Positions 21,787-32,881 of a stretch of DNA of 64,000 nt are shown here, one piece after another. Position 1 is the first letter of the stretch. Each line of letters starts with the position of its first letter. Source of the stretch: Pollenia angustigena (lineage: Eukaryota > Arthropoda > Insecta > Diptera > Polleniidae). The notes below the pieces were generated by a model. It saw only the letters and a program-made list of their open reading frames with translations. It was not told the origin of the DNA and did no database searches. The position numbers and the translations under genes are program-made. The stretch lies in NCBI GenBank assembly GCA_930367215.1, contig OV884059.1:241365803-241429802 (forward strand), given 5' to 3'.

Positions 21787-22266
21787 CGAAAAAAAATCCC
21801 TAGAAAAGGGGAAATCCCCTACTGTTGGCATCACTGAATGTGGGTGTATTCTTTCAAATAACAAACAAAAGGCCGACGATTTTCACCGACCGCTTAAAAA
21901 AAGTCACAAAAATTGCAGTGCAGGTTTGTGATAAAATCTGCTGCATACATCCAGGCTTGAACATTTTTTTGCACTTATCAATAATAATTCTCCACAAATT
22001 TATTTTTGCCGGCAAAACTGTTGATTATAAAGAAAAACGTTATATGAACGGATTAAAGAAATTGTAATTCTAAATTTTTTTGAGTTTGTTTTAGCAAAAT
22101 CGGACAAGTGGTTCTCGAGTTATGTTAAACAAAAAAACATCAAGATAAGGAAAAAATTTAAAATGTCATAAAAAAAAACTGACACATACGAACGCCAAAC
22201 CCTTTGAGGGTTTTTCTATACTGACCTAGTACCATCACCCTGACTTGGAATTTCTCACCCCCCAGA
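21785..22266. repeat. Foldback arm, right
   Basis: Inverted partner of 20355-20836. Its outer end runs straight into the DUF7869-like reading frame, which is open from within the arm (after a stop at 22227-22229). The protein's original start is therefore not present. Confidence 0.85.
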
Positions 22267-22280
22267 CAATAATCCCAAAA

Positions 22281-23159
22281 ATGTTCCATAGTGTAATGGA
22301 CCCAACCAAGTGTACGGTTTGCTATGATATGCAAAGTGTTTTTAGCCTACCTAAGGGAAATGCTTCAACATTTTACTACAAACGAAAATTGAATATGTAC
22401 AATCTTACAGCAACCATTATTATGCCAAATATACCAAATTTTACTTATTGTGATTTGTGGACGGAAGCTCATAGCGGTCGGAGTGGTAACGATATTGCTA
22501 GTGCTTTAAATAAAATTTTAAATGAATTAATAAAAGATTATCCACTAATTAAAACTTTGACATTATGGAGCGATTCTTGCGTACCTCAAAATAAAAATCG
22601 AATTAACTCAACCGCAATCAAAATCTTCATTAAACAAAATAATATTGGTACCGTAATACAAAAGTTTTCAGAACCAGGACATTCTTTAACTCAAGAAGTG
22701 GACTGTGTTCATGGTGTTATTGACCGGTACTTAAAGAATATTGAAATTCATAGTCCTCTTCATTTACTAAATTTGCTTAAAACAATGCCAAATAATAAAA
22801 CAAAATTAAAAGTTATGGAAATGCTTCCGGAAGATTTTCGCACATACTCGTTGGTAGCAAATAAAATGGACTTTCGAAAAGTCCCTTTTGCTAAAATTAA
22901 AGTACTTCTATACAGTAAAAATAATGATTTATGTATACATTATAAAACTTCGACGAGAGAGGAAAAATATAAAAATGCAATTTTGGTTAAGTCTGCATCA
23001 AAAAATTGTTTGAAAACTCCTGAGAATTTGTTGACGCATGTTTTGAAAAAATGGAAACCATCAATTATTTCCAGCGATAAAAAGAGAGACATAAAAGACT
23101 TGCTTATATTTCTTCCACATGTTGATAAAAGTTATTATAAAAATTTACTCAAATTTTAA
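22281..23159 (+). CDS. DUF7869-like protein of a TIR element, N-terminus missing
   Basis: The frame is open from about 22230, but the first ATG is at 22281, giving 292 residues. It resembles the DUF7869 family found in many uncharacterised arthropod proteins. The recognisable order is a CYDMQSVFSLPKG block followed by a YKRKLNMYN stretch, then WTEAHSGRSGNDIASAL, then LTLWSDSCVPQNKNR, then GHSLTQEVDCVHGVIDRYLK. Three acidic sites (YDMQ, WSDSC, EVDCVH) are spaced as in RNase H-like transposases, which suggests but does not prove a DDE-type role. The family's N-terminal region is absent, and the frame begins in a foldback arm. It is otherwise unbroken. An AATAAA at about 23267 and an A run at 23281-23291 follow. 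Family recognition is from memory; the function is unknown. Confidence 0.7.
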   Translation: MFHSVMDPTKCTVCYDMQSVFSLPKGNASTFYYKRKLNMYNLTATIIMPNIPNFTYCDLWTEAHSGRSGNDIASALNKILNELIKDYPLIKTLTLWSDSCVPQNKNRINSTAIKIFIKQNNIGTVIQKFSEPGHSLTQEVDCVHGVIDRYLKNIEIHSPLHLLNLLKTMPNNKTKLKVMEMLPEDFRTYSLVANKMDFRKVPFAKIKVLLYSKNNDLCIHYKTSTREEKYKNAILVKSASKNCLKTPENLLTHVLKKWKPSIISSDKKRDIKDLLIFLPHVDKSYYKNLLKF

Positions 23160-23261
23160 GTGTTTTTTCTTGATTCTATTTTACTTTTGTATGTTTTAAG
23201 TTGTTTACTTTGTGGCTTTTTATGTACCTTTTCATAACAGTAGAACTGTTTTTTCCGATTT

Positions 23262-23292
23262 TGTAAAATAAAACCAAATAAAAAAAAAAAAT
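23262..23292 (+). terminator. Poly(A) signal and A run after the DUF7869-like frame
   Basis: AATAAAACC followed by AATAAA and then about twelve A. It lies 100 bp past the stop codon and is the expected 3' processing signal. The A run could instead be the remnant of a poly(A) tail. Confidence 0.5.
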
Positions 23293-23659
23293 TTCATTAA
23301 TGCTGACTTTTTATTAGATTGTAAATATAAAAACATTCATCTCAACAATAAGTTACTCAATACACAGCAATAAGTATACGTATGCAGCACAAAAAGCCAA
23401 TTTTTTAATTTTTTTTTTAGAAAAGTGGCGTATGCGGCACAAAACAATATTTTTCATTTTCAAAAAAATACTTTTAAATTCTAACTTTATTCATAAAAGT
23501 GCTCAAAAATTTACATTTTTCTTCAAAACATATACCGGAAGCAGTGGTAAAAATATAAAAAAATTCTATCGGGTACATTTTGAGAAATCTTCTTTGTCGT
23601 TTTTCTCCACTCCGACTTTTTGGCATATGCGCCAAACCAATTCTGAGCTGACGAATTAT

Positions 23660-25742
23660 ACTCTTAAATTTTCTTTCTGTGACCATATCGAAACATATTT
23701 TTTCTCTAAGTGTACTTCAATATGAACGAAAATACTCTTCGTATAGTTAAATGTAATTTTTTCAATGAGTCATAGCAGAATGTTTTACACATCTGTTTAA
23801 ATTAACTTAATATAAAATTTATCTTCTGCGGAGGCAAAAAATTTAATCCATCATTTTGTCAAGAATGTCAAGATTTTTTTTTTTTTTATTAAATTTATTT
23901 ACAGTGAATGAAATGATTATTGCTCATTTTATCCGTCATGTAAACAATTGTAAAATTACTTTAATTAATTAAAAGATAAACAAGATATTGAATTATAAAT
24001 CAATTATTTCTAAGAAATTTTTAATTAAAAAATTTACTGAGAACTTATGATAACACCAAAAGGACATAATAAATTTTTCCTTTACACATGTATCCAAACA
24101 GTTTCTCTTTACACATTTTCCCCATAATCTTGAACAACTGTCGCCAGAATTTTACTTAAAATTCTTTTTATGCTTTTCCTAGTGCTCGTGTTAACAATAG
24201 AAAATCTAATTAATGAAATTGAATGACAAAGAGAACCAAAAGCATTAAAACTCTATAGGAAACCTAATAACATTTGTACACTTTTCCGTGAAGAAACTGT
24301 TTAATAGTTCCTGTTTTATAAAATGAGCAAATAAAATTGAATCTAAGCTACAGGCTTAATATCATTTCAATCCATAAAGAACAAACTGTTTCATAAAAAG
24401 AACTAAAAGGAAAAGCAAAAGTAAAAGAAGCATAAAATATACATATTTCTACCTTTAGGACACAATGGCATACAAGAGCATGTGTTCGTATGAAATGGAA
24501 AGTGTTTTTGCGTGTTTAAATGCAGAATAAAAACTGCACTGCTTACATTTGACATTTATGACGCATTTTTCCTACGCTCTACACTTTTGGTAAAAAAAAA
24601 ACTGGGAGAAAGTTGAAATTAAAATGGGAAAAGTAAAATACATAATTTTGAACTTTGACTTTTGTTGCAGCAGAGACATCTGGGTTGTTGGAAATGTTGC
24701 AAAAGTAATCGCACAAGACCAAAAGCTGTCAAAAGCCTTGAAAAACTTGGAAGCTTAATCCGTTTTATGGTATAAACACAACTGGGACGAACGACGAACT
24801 TCGCATAGTACGACGACTTCGTCGGCAAGAATTCGTTGCGTAAGTTCGTCCTATCAGACGCAATAAGTGCGTAAACTACAGGAATTAATGTGAGTTTTTG
24901 CCATTCCTTATAGTTTTAGAAACTTTAAATAATTTTATGGCTTGTTTAAAATATTAAAAATTTTCGCGAATTTTCGCTGTTTTTGCAATTTTTTTTTTTT
25001 TTTTTTCCGACATTTTGTTTTTGTTCACCAATTTGCGATTTCAAATAAATGTTAGTGTTTGTTTTAAAGTTTGCAAATTTACGCGAATTTTAGCCAAGTT
25101 CGCAATAGGAGTAATTTGTCTCGGTGATTCTTTAAAGCCTTCACGATTTTTAACAAATATTATTATATCATTTATGTCATGCTGCACTGTACCTTTCCCA
25201 ATTTATTCGTCGTTCGTCTGCGTAAGAAATAGAAATAAATCTTTCGCAGAGTTCGTTACGCACGACGAATTTCGGTCTGCGCAATGATAAGTAATATTGT
25301 AAAAAATTAAGGGTTTTAAAAGCATTACAGTTTGATACGTACAGTTTTTATTATGGTTTTACCTTCTCCTGTAAAGTTAGAACTATATGAGTTAGGGCCT
25401 TTCTTCATGCGACCAACGATATCCTTATAGAATTACATATATGTATATAGAGTTAACCACTTGCAACGTGTTTTAAAGGATGAAACTTGTCGATAGTATT
25501 TAAGACGGCGCAGAGCAATAAATTATGATCATTAAATAAGTAATAAGGTAGATAAGAGAGCTAAGCTCGAACATTTAATACCCTACTCGATAGTATTTGC
25601 AGAACAATTTTCGAGAGATCCGGCAAAACAAATTTTTTTTTAGTAGATAAATATTTATATAAAAGTTCTATGGGCTTAATATCTGTGACAATAAATAATA
25701 ATGGCTTAAGTCGAAATTTCGTGTTTTGAGATATTAAAAATT
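23660..25742. other. AT-rich sequence, nothing firmly recognised
   Basis: Two stretches rich in CGACGAA and TTCGTC motifs (about 24780-24870 and 25205-25280) are loosely inverted relative to each other and may be the ends of a decayed TIR element. Long T runs lie at 23876-23887 and 24990-25006. No gene seen. Confidence 0.4.
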
Positions 25743-25746
25743 AATT

Positions 25747-26307
25747 GAGGAGGTCCATAACAAAAGGCAATAATTATACTTTTTGATTTTTTGATTGAAA
25801 CCTATTCTACACATTGCAATCTATATTACCTCTATTATAAAGCATTCCAAAACTCAATAACTACACTGCAATTCAATATCAATAATAAGGGTTCAGCGCA
25901 AAATGCAGTAATTACACATCTTTGCAATAAATCGCTACAAGAAATTTTAAAAAAGTCAACTTTATAAATAAATTATGCTCTGGTGGTAACTCTTAGATAA
26001 CTGCAAAACGTTAGGAATTTTTGTTTAGTTGATACCTTTTGGTTTTGTTATGTTGATTTAGATCATATTTTCATACAGTTCAAAGCAAAATGAAATAAAT
26101 ACTATGGATTCGGACCAAAACTCAATAATTCCAAATTTTTAATCTAAATAACTTTAAAAAAAACTGTCAGATAAAATAATAAATTTGTGATTAATATTAT
26201 TTTTTATAGACAATAATAACTCAATAATTGTTTTTTAAATAACATTTTGTCGTTTATCCAAAAAAAAATTTATGGTGTAATTATTGCGTTTTGTTATGGA
26301 CCTCCTC
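25747..26307. mobile_element. TIR element with GAGGAGGTCCATAACAAAA ends
   Basis: GAGGAGGTCCATAACAAAA at the left is matched by its exact reverse complement at the right. With one more mismatch the pairing extends through GCAATAATTA. AATT flanks both sides and may be the target duplication or part of the TIR. Internal CAATAATT motifs repeat. Non-coding, about 560 bp. Confidence 0.82.
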
Positions 26308-26430
26308 AATTGTGTTGTATTGTGTAAGTTAAAATATAAATGCGTATAGTTTTATTAATAATGACATTTTATGCTTGAAATTTAGCTGCGTCATATATCT
26401 TAAAGAAGATAATAAGAATATGTAATACAA

Positions 26431-26466
26431 TTAAAAAGCACTTAAGTCAACTTAAGTGCTTTTTAA
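26431..26466. repeat. Hairpin 1 of an adjacent pair
   Basis: 16-bp arms TTAAAAAGCACTTAAG and their exact reverse complement with a TCAA loop. Three bases separate it from the next hairpin. Confidence 0.85.
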
Positions 26467-26468
26467 AA

Positions 26469-26499
26469 GTAGGTATCTAGATATTATCTAGATACCTAC
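26469..26499. repeat. Hairpin 2 of an adjacent pair
   Basis: 14-bp arms GTAGGTATCTAGAT and their exact reverse complement with a 3-base spacer. It lies just outside the degraded 3' end of the Helitron at 26526. Confidence 0.85.
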
Positions 26500-26525
26500 A
26501 TCTATATGAGATTCTCAAAGGGACT

Positions 26526-27824
26526 TCAGCCGTTCCCGCGGCGTTGCCCGCCCAAATTATTTTTTGACTTACTATAAAGTAATATAAAGCCTGTGTGTTT
26601 AATTGTGTATAGATTGATCTACATAAGTTTTAAATTTCATTAATATCGAAATTGCCCATCTGTCCCTTCATATTTCTAGCATAAAAACCTTGTGTGTTTT
26701 AATTACGCTGATCTATCTATTCAAATATTATCAAATTGGTTAGGAGTGGCAGTTATTCTCCGTATGTCCCTTATTGGTCGCTTGTGCACTCGGTCAGGGG
26801 ACGGTCGAGCGGTGAGAAAGACTGGAGGGGAAATAAAGGGAGAACAGCGTGCTCATGTTAAAATGGCTTGCTTTAATAGATCTTGTCTAAAACGATAATT
26901 AATATTTTCTGAATATAGGAGGTGAAGCGACATTGTAACATATCCTAAGTTAGTACCAGTTAGAGAAATACAAAGTACCAAAAAAATCCCTCCTACAGAT
27001 TCTTATTCACTTAGGACCGTGCATGTTTAATTGTATGATCATAGGTCCAATATTAACGAAAATAAAAAAGTACCAGTTAAAGAACGAAATGTTAAATGTT
27101 TAATTTTATGTTTAAAGTCCAATACAAACGAAAATTCAAAAAGTACCAGTTAAAGGCAAAATAAGTACCAAAAAATTTCCCCATAGAGTCTTATCACTCA
27201 AGGGATTGCATGTCGAATTTTATTTTTCTTGGTCCAATATTATCGGTAATAAAAAAAATTACCAGTTGCAGACCATTTTGCTACTTTTTTTCTACCCATA
27301 GAAGTATCAAAGATTTCAATATTGTAGTAGAAGCCCATTTAATATGTATACGCCAAAGAATAAAGACAAATACTTTGTAAAAAAAGTACCAACAATAGTT
27401 ACGAAATTCACCTTTAAACGTTCGAATTTCTAAAAAGTGCCAAATCGGTATTTGTATTTTTTTGATAAGTTTCGAACCAGATTTAATGTTTATTTTGACC
27501 TTTATTGGATTCAAAGATAGACGGGGTGACAGAAAAGTACAAAAATTCAGGTTTTACTCGCTTACTCCCTAAAAGGGCCGGATTTCCGCTTATTTTTCTA
27601 AGGAAAAGTGATAAGTTTTTCATTTTTTTCTGTCTCTTTTAGTTTTGGAGATATGAGTGAGGCTAAAATAGGAGGTTTAGCGCCACTGGACCCATTCCTA
27701 AGAACTTTAGTGAGAAGGTTCCATTCTTCAATTAATTGAAGAAATTTTTAAAATCGGAGCGGCAGCACCGGAGATTACCTTTTACAAACATACAAAGTTT
27801 TCAGTTTTGTAATATTAGTATAGA
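26526..27824 (-). mobile_element. Degraded non-autonomous Helitron
   Basis: On the minus strand the 5' end reads TCTATACTAATATTACAAAA, preceded by A, as in Helitron termini. The 3' side has a GCGG-loop-CCGC hairpin in GGGCGGGCAACGCCGC. CTGA stands where CTAG is expected, so the 3' end is mutated. Inside are GTACCAGTTAAAG and GGTCCAATATTAACG blocks at about 117-bp spacing, shared with the array in the Helitron at 30626-32881. No Rep-helicase is encoded. Confidence 0.7.
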
Positions 27825-27837
27825 TATATAATACCCC

Positions 27838-28521
27838 TCGATCCTATAAGGCGCATAGGGCCTCCACAAATTTCCTCCATTCAGATCTGTTCATCGCAAT
27901 AGTTTTCACTTTACTTAAGCTGTTATTCGTTTTTCTAGCCTCGCCATCAATTAAGCTACGCCATGTATGTGCTAATCGGCCTCTTCTGCGATTTTCCTGC
28001 GCGTTCCGTTCGATAGCATTCCTGGCAAGATCGGTCAGTGGCTTAAGGAGTGTTTGTCCAAACCAGTTCTGTTTTCTTCTCTATATTTTAACACACAACA
28101 GTATTTGACTTGTTTCAGACCACAGATTGTTGTTTGAGATGGTTTGTGGCCATAAGATTCGAAGAACTCTTCGGAGACATTTATTTACGAAAACTTTGCA
28201 AAGTGCTAATGTCTAGGGAGGCAGCGCTCCAAGTTTCACATCCGCATAACAGAGTTGATTTTACATTGGTGTTGAAAATGTTGATTTAAGCACGGCGTGA
28301 TGCTGAGGACAATTTGCATACTTAACTGAGCTGGCCAACAGATTGTGTGGCCTTTTTAGTCGGCTCACAATGTCTTTACTATATCCACCAGTTCGATTTA
28401 TAACAGCTCCGAAGTAACAGGATGTTTCAAGCTCTGCTAATATTTTATTATTTATTAGAAAAGATTCGAGTTTATAATAACTTCTATAATAGCTGTTATC
28501 TCCCGGCAAAACTTGATCCAA
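27838..28521 (-). pseudogene. LINE reverse transcriptase C-terminus, broken
   Basis: The minus strand encodes the end of a LINE polyprotein. The 86-codon first part contains ETSCYFGAVINRTGGYSKDI, matching the YLGS-GG-DI block. Further on, CLRRVLRILWP, then RRKQNWFGQTL, then RRRGRLAHTWR and a final WR-FVEALC stretch follow in the order usual for LINEs of this type. Stops at about 28260, 28210 and 28085 break it. The downstream end abuts the 5' end of the Helitron. The family is a guess; the decay is clear. Confidence 0.78.
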
Positions 28522-28529
28522 GTATGTTC

Positions 28530-28735
28530 AGAATATAGCATATAACCCCTTCTGAAATCGCTTTAAGGGCCTATGTGAAATTTTGGAACGGTTGTCAAAA
28601 ATTGCAATAGGCTTGGTCTTTATGACATATTGCGACCTTTAATTTGCTCATAAGATTTAAAGCTGAACATACGGACGAACATTACACCACATATCAGCAC
28701 AAACGCATAATACCCCCTCTACTATTGTGGTGTGA
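28530..28735. repeat. DINE-1-like repeat
   Basis: Ends in CAGCACAAACGCATAATACC, then CCTCTACTATTGTGGTGTGAGTA, the inverted head seen at 463-545. The upstream part holds a poorly conserved body with TTGCGACC, as in the longer copy at 36300-36627. Confidence 0.55.
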
Positions 28736-28864
28736 GTACAATAATATTAAATATTCATTGATTTAGTCTTGCGCTCTTTTTATGGCATTTTGATGAGTTT
28801 TTGTGCAATTTTGAATTTTTAATTTGTGCAACAGTGTTTAATGAATATTTAGCGAATGTTCTCT

Positions 28865-28893
28865 TTTACACACTCACACACACACACACACAA
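28865..28893. repeat. (AC)n microsatellite
   Basis: About a dozen CA units with small interruptions. Confidence 0.85.
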
Positions 28894-30180
28894 CTTCAAG
28901 TGCAGATGTTTTCACCAATGTGACCTTGTCACCTTTAACAGCTGCTGGAATTCATTTTAATTTTTTTTATTTTATTTTATTTGCTGAACCGTAAAAGTTT
29001 AAATATTATAAAATATTCGTAAATTTTTTTTCTAAATGCCAGATTAACTGGAAGAAAAAAATAAAGTAGCCAATGCGTCCCATATAAAATATTATTTTGT
29101 CTGCCAGTTTGTAATTCGTTTTTCATGTTATTGTTTGGTAGTTCAAATAAATGTTACACAAAAAGACAAACCAACAAATAATACTCGTGGTAAAGCAAAC
29201 AAAACTCTGCTAAATGTGAGAAAGGAATTTTGTTTTTTTTTTTTTTCTTATAAAATTTTATTTTAAATAACCCTTTTTTATATTTCTATTTTTCCTCTTT
29301 TTTTTGCTTGTGCAAATTGCCTCTTTCTGCCAAACATTTCTTCATTGAAATTTGAATTAAATTACGCATTTTTGTTTCGTATACAGAAAATAATAATTTC
29401 CGATATTTTTCTGGATAAGAAAAACTACGTTATTGAATGTTTATTACAGGGCTTGCAAGTCGATTCAAATCTAACTAAATACAGTAGATGCTCAGGACTT
29501 AGAAAACTTAAGCATGGTTCTCTGTTCAGTATTTCGTGCGAAATGTTTCCAAACTCAATATAAAGAAAATTTCTGTTAAATACTTCGTGTTTTTCGACAT
29601 TTGTTTGTTTGTGATTTATTTTTGGTCAGATTTAATTTTATTTTTATATAAAAAAAAAAAAATAGACCAGAAATATTTGTATTTTCGAATTGCCATAAAA
29701 ACAAAGCATAAGACCTATTACTTTAACATGGGGTTGTCATTGGAGGGGGATCACAAATCTATTCTTAATGGACGTGTTTAGTGACAGTTACTAAAATGGA
29801 GTATTATTTCAATACGATGTAGTATTATTTCAATAAAACAAGTCCTAAAATTAAATTCAAGAGCCAAATTTTAGAAAGTTCCAAAAAAATGTATCACACC
29901 ACCGCTGACTGTACTGTAATTCATTACTTTTTCTACCTTTTTGTTCTCCATAAACCAGTTACATGATTGGTTCTCCTTTCACTGCTCATGAGTTCTTTCT
30001 TTTTGTACCTGTTCTATTTTCACAACTCCCAGTACCAGTCTGTGGGACCAATTGACACAAACTTCCCGCAGGGTATTTACAATATCTTATTTGAAGGAGA
30101 AACTTGGCAAAAAAACCTATTTTACTTTATGTTTATTCCAAAACTACTTATACTACTTAACAAAAGACTAGATAAAACCT
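28894..30180. other. AT-rich sequence, nothing recognised
   Basis: Short plus-strand frames at 29345-29781 have no recognisable domain. The right part may include the 3' untranslated end of the LINE that follows. Confidence 0.4.
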
Positions 30181-30625
30181 ATGATGAGACTAGCTCATTA
30201 ATATGAATGAAATCAGAATTTAGACATCTGATATTGAAATTTTGTTTAAGCCTATTTATCTTATCTCGAACTAATTCCAAGCCCGCGATATCATGAAGGC
30301 GTGTGGTAGAAAAATACCAAGGTAGGTTATATATGAGCTTTAGTAATTTATTTTGAGCAATTTGAAATTTTTTAATATGGCAGGATGCGCTTGTGGACCA
30401 AACGGGGACTGCGTAGAATATTACAGCATGGAAAATGGACCTCAGAATCAGTTTTTTATTATTTATGTTAAGTCTAGATTTCCGATTTAGAAAAGGGTAT
30501 AGGATACGGGCTAATAAGTTAATTTTATTTATTATATAAGGTATGTGTAAACTTTATTTTCGGATCGAGCATAATACCCAAATATTTTACCTTTTGTTCC
30601 CACTGTATAGAATAATTATTTATAA

Positions 30626-32881
30626 CTAGCATTTAACCCGCTACTTCGTTAGCGTCTCCTTTTTCTTCGTGGACATATTTTTATGCCAAAGTTTATTTTC
30701 AAAAAAGTACCAGGCACCTGTCCCCTTATTTTTTTAACAAACAACAATAAGTGTTAAATTTTTTGGATCTCTTTAATTTTGGATTTTTAAGGTTAGCGGA
30801 ATCGATTTGGCGAGAGGCCAACCTTCGGTCCAATAGTCAGCTTTTTAGCGTCAAGAGCTTAGGATGTGCGATGATGAATCCGTCAGTTACTTTACAAATT
30901 TATATTATATAGAGATGGAGGAAAATGTTGAAAAAACAGTAACAAAATTAGGAACGATTTTCACACCTTAAACGTTTGAATTTCAAAAAAAGGTCCAAAC
31001 CTTTTTAGATAAGCTAAAAATGAGATACAATATTTATTTACCCTTTTACACCCCAAAAAGGCCTTCCTTTAAAAAAGTACAATAATTAGTATTAAATTTT
31101 TTGTATTTCTTTTTGTTTAGGAAATATACGGTTAGCAAATTTTTCTAATAAACAAGAATAAGTACCATTTAGAGAACGAAAAAGTAGCAAAAAATCCCTC
31201 TTACAGATTCTCATTCACTCAGGAGCTTGCATGTTTAATTTTATGTTTCTAGAACCAATAAATACGGATATATAAAAGGTACCAGTTAAAGAACCAAATA
31301 GTACCAAAAGCCCTCTTACAGATTTTCATTCACTCAGGACCTTGCATGTTTAATTTTATGTTTCTAGGTCCAATACTAACGGAAATTCAAAAAGTACCAG
31401 TTAAAGAACAAAGAAGTACCAAAAACTTCCCTCTTATATATTCTTATCCACTTAGGGCATTGCATCTTGAATTTCATGTGTCTAAGTCCAATAACAACGG
31501 ATATTCAAAAAGTACCAGTTTAATAACCAAAAAGTACCTATAAGCGCTTTTAGAGATTCTCATTCACTCAGGACCATGCAGGTTTAATTTTATTTTCATT
31601 ATACCAACATTAGCGAAAATTTAAAAAAAGGACCAGTTAAAAAACGAAAAAGTACCAAAAAGATCTCTCTAACAGATTGTCATTCACTCAAGACCTTCCA
31701 TGATTAATTGCATGTTTCTGGGTCCAATACTAACGGAAATTCAAAAAGTACCAGCTAACGAATAAAAAAGTACCAATAAGATCCCACTTAAAGATTCTCA
31801 TTTACACAGGATCGTGCATGTTTAATTTTATGTTTCTAGGTCCAATACTGACGGAAATTCAAAAAGTACCAGTTAATGAACAAAAAAAGTACCAACAACT
31901 TCCCTCTTATGGATTCTTATCCACTCAGGACCTTGCATTTTTAATTTTATCTTTCTAGGTCCAATACCAACTGAAATTCAAAAAGTACCAATCAAAGAAT
32001 AAAAAAGTACCAAAAAGTTCATTCTTATAGATTCTCATCCATCCAGGACATTGCATATTGAATTTTATGTTTCTAGGTCCAATACTAAAGGAAATTCAAA
32101 AAGTACCAGTTAAAGAACAAAAAAGTACCAAAAAGTTCCGTCATAGATTCTTATCCACTCACGACATTGCATGTTGAATCTTATGTTTTTAGGTCCAACA
32201 TAACGATAATTTAAAAAATACCAAAAAGTTAAGTAAAATATCAAATTTCCTGTATTCCCCCTTTTTGGTACTATTTTTCACCCAATTAAAGTATAAAAAA
32301 TTTCAGTATTATTGTGGCAGCCCATAATTTAGTACGAATATTTCAAAAAATGGAGAAAAATGTTTTTTAAAAAAAGTACCAAAAATAATTACGATTTTTA
32401 CCCCTTAAATGTTCGGATTTCGAAAAAGTACCAAATTTATATTCGTATTTTTTTGATAAGTTTAGAATGCGGTATTAACTTTGTTTCTATGTTTATTGGT
32501 TCAAAAGATAGATGGGGTGTCAAAAAAGTACTAAAATTCAGATTTTACACGTTTACTCCCAAATAGGGCCGAATTTCAAAAAAGTACCAGACACCTGTCC
32601 GCTTATTTTTCTAAAGAACAACGATAGGTATTAAATTTTTTTTGTATCTCTTTTAGTTTTGGAGATATAAGGTTACCGAATTTTCCCGTTTTTACCCTTT
32701 TTTACCCCCTAAACATTCGAATTTCCAAAAATCCCGTCTTAGTGGATCGATTTGGGGAGTGACCAATCTCTGGTCCAAATTTCAAGTGTCTAGCTTCAGG
32801 CGTTTAGGCTGTGCGATGATGAATCAGTGAGTCAGTCAGTGAGTCAGTCAGTCAGTAACGTTACAATTTTATATATATAGA
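30626..32881 (-). mobile_element. Non-autonomous Helitron inserted in a LINE
   Basis: On the minus strand it starts TCTATATATATAAAATTG, preceded by A, and ends CTAG followed by T. This is the A-to-T insertion site rule of Helitrons. A hairpin CGCTA-loop-TAGCG lies about 10 bases before CTAG. The region after the 5' end, with CTGACTGACT repeats and CATCATCGCACAGCC, matches a common Helitron 5' theme. A second, internal 5'-like end lies near 30918. No Rep-helicase is encoded, so an autonomous Helitron must have moved it. Confidence 0.9.
31140..32240. repeat. Tandem array, unit about 118 bp
   Basis: The block GGTCCAATACTAACGG recurs at about 31369, 31488, 31606, 31721, 31839, 31958, 32076 and 32192, a spacing of 115-119 bp. 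Each unit also has AAAAAGTACCAGTTAAAG and TTGCATGTTTAATTTTATG. The array makes up half of the Helitron. Related units occur in the Helitron at 26526-27824. Confidence 0.88.

Larger units (their letters stand above)
20078..23659 (+). mobile_element. TIR-bounded element carrying a DUF7869-like protein
   Basis: ATAATTCGTCAGCTCA (20078-20093) and its exact reverse complement (23644-23659) bound 3.6 kb. Inward the two sides stay similar over a further ten or so bases (CTGGTTTG versus TTGGTTTG). TA flanks are possible but cannot be separated from the palindromic end. Between the TIRs lie a 482-bp foldback with a LINE in its loop and the DUF7869-like frame with a poly(A) signal. Known DNA transposons place the transposase between TIRs, which makes this protein the candidate enzyme. 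The 5' coding part seems lost where the foldback sits. Confidence 0.55.

Noticed and set aside
24780..25290. TIR element bounded by CGACGAA-rich blocks
   Set aside because: The two blocks are only loosely inverted, and no clear ends or target duplication can be set.
29345..29781. Two overlapping plus-strand frames
   Set aside because: No known domains and A/T-driven composition.
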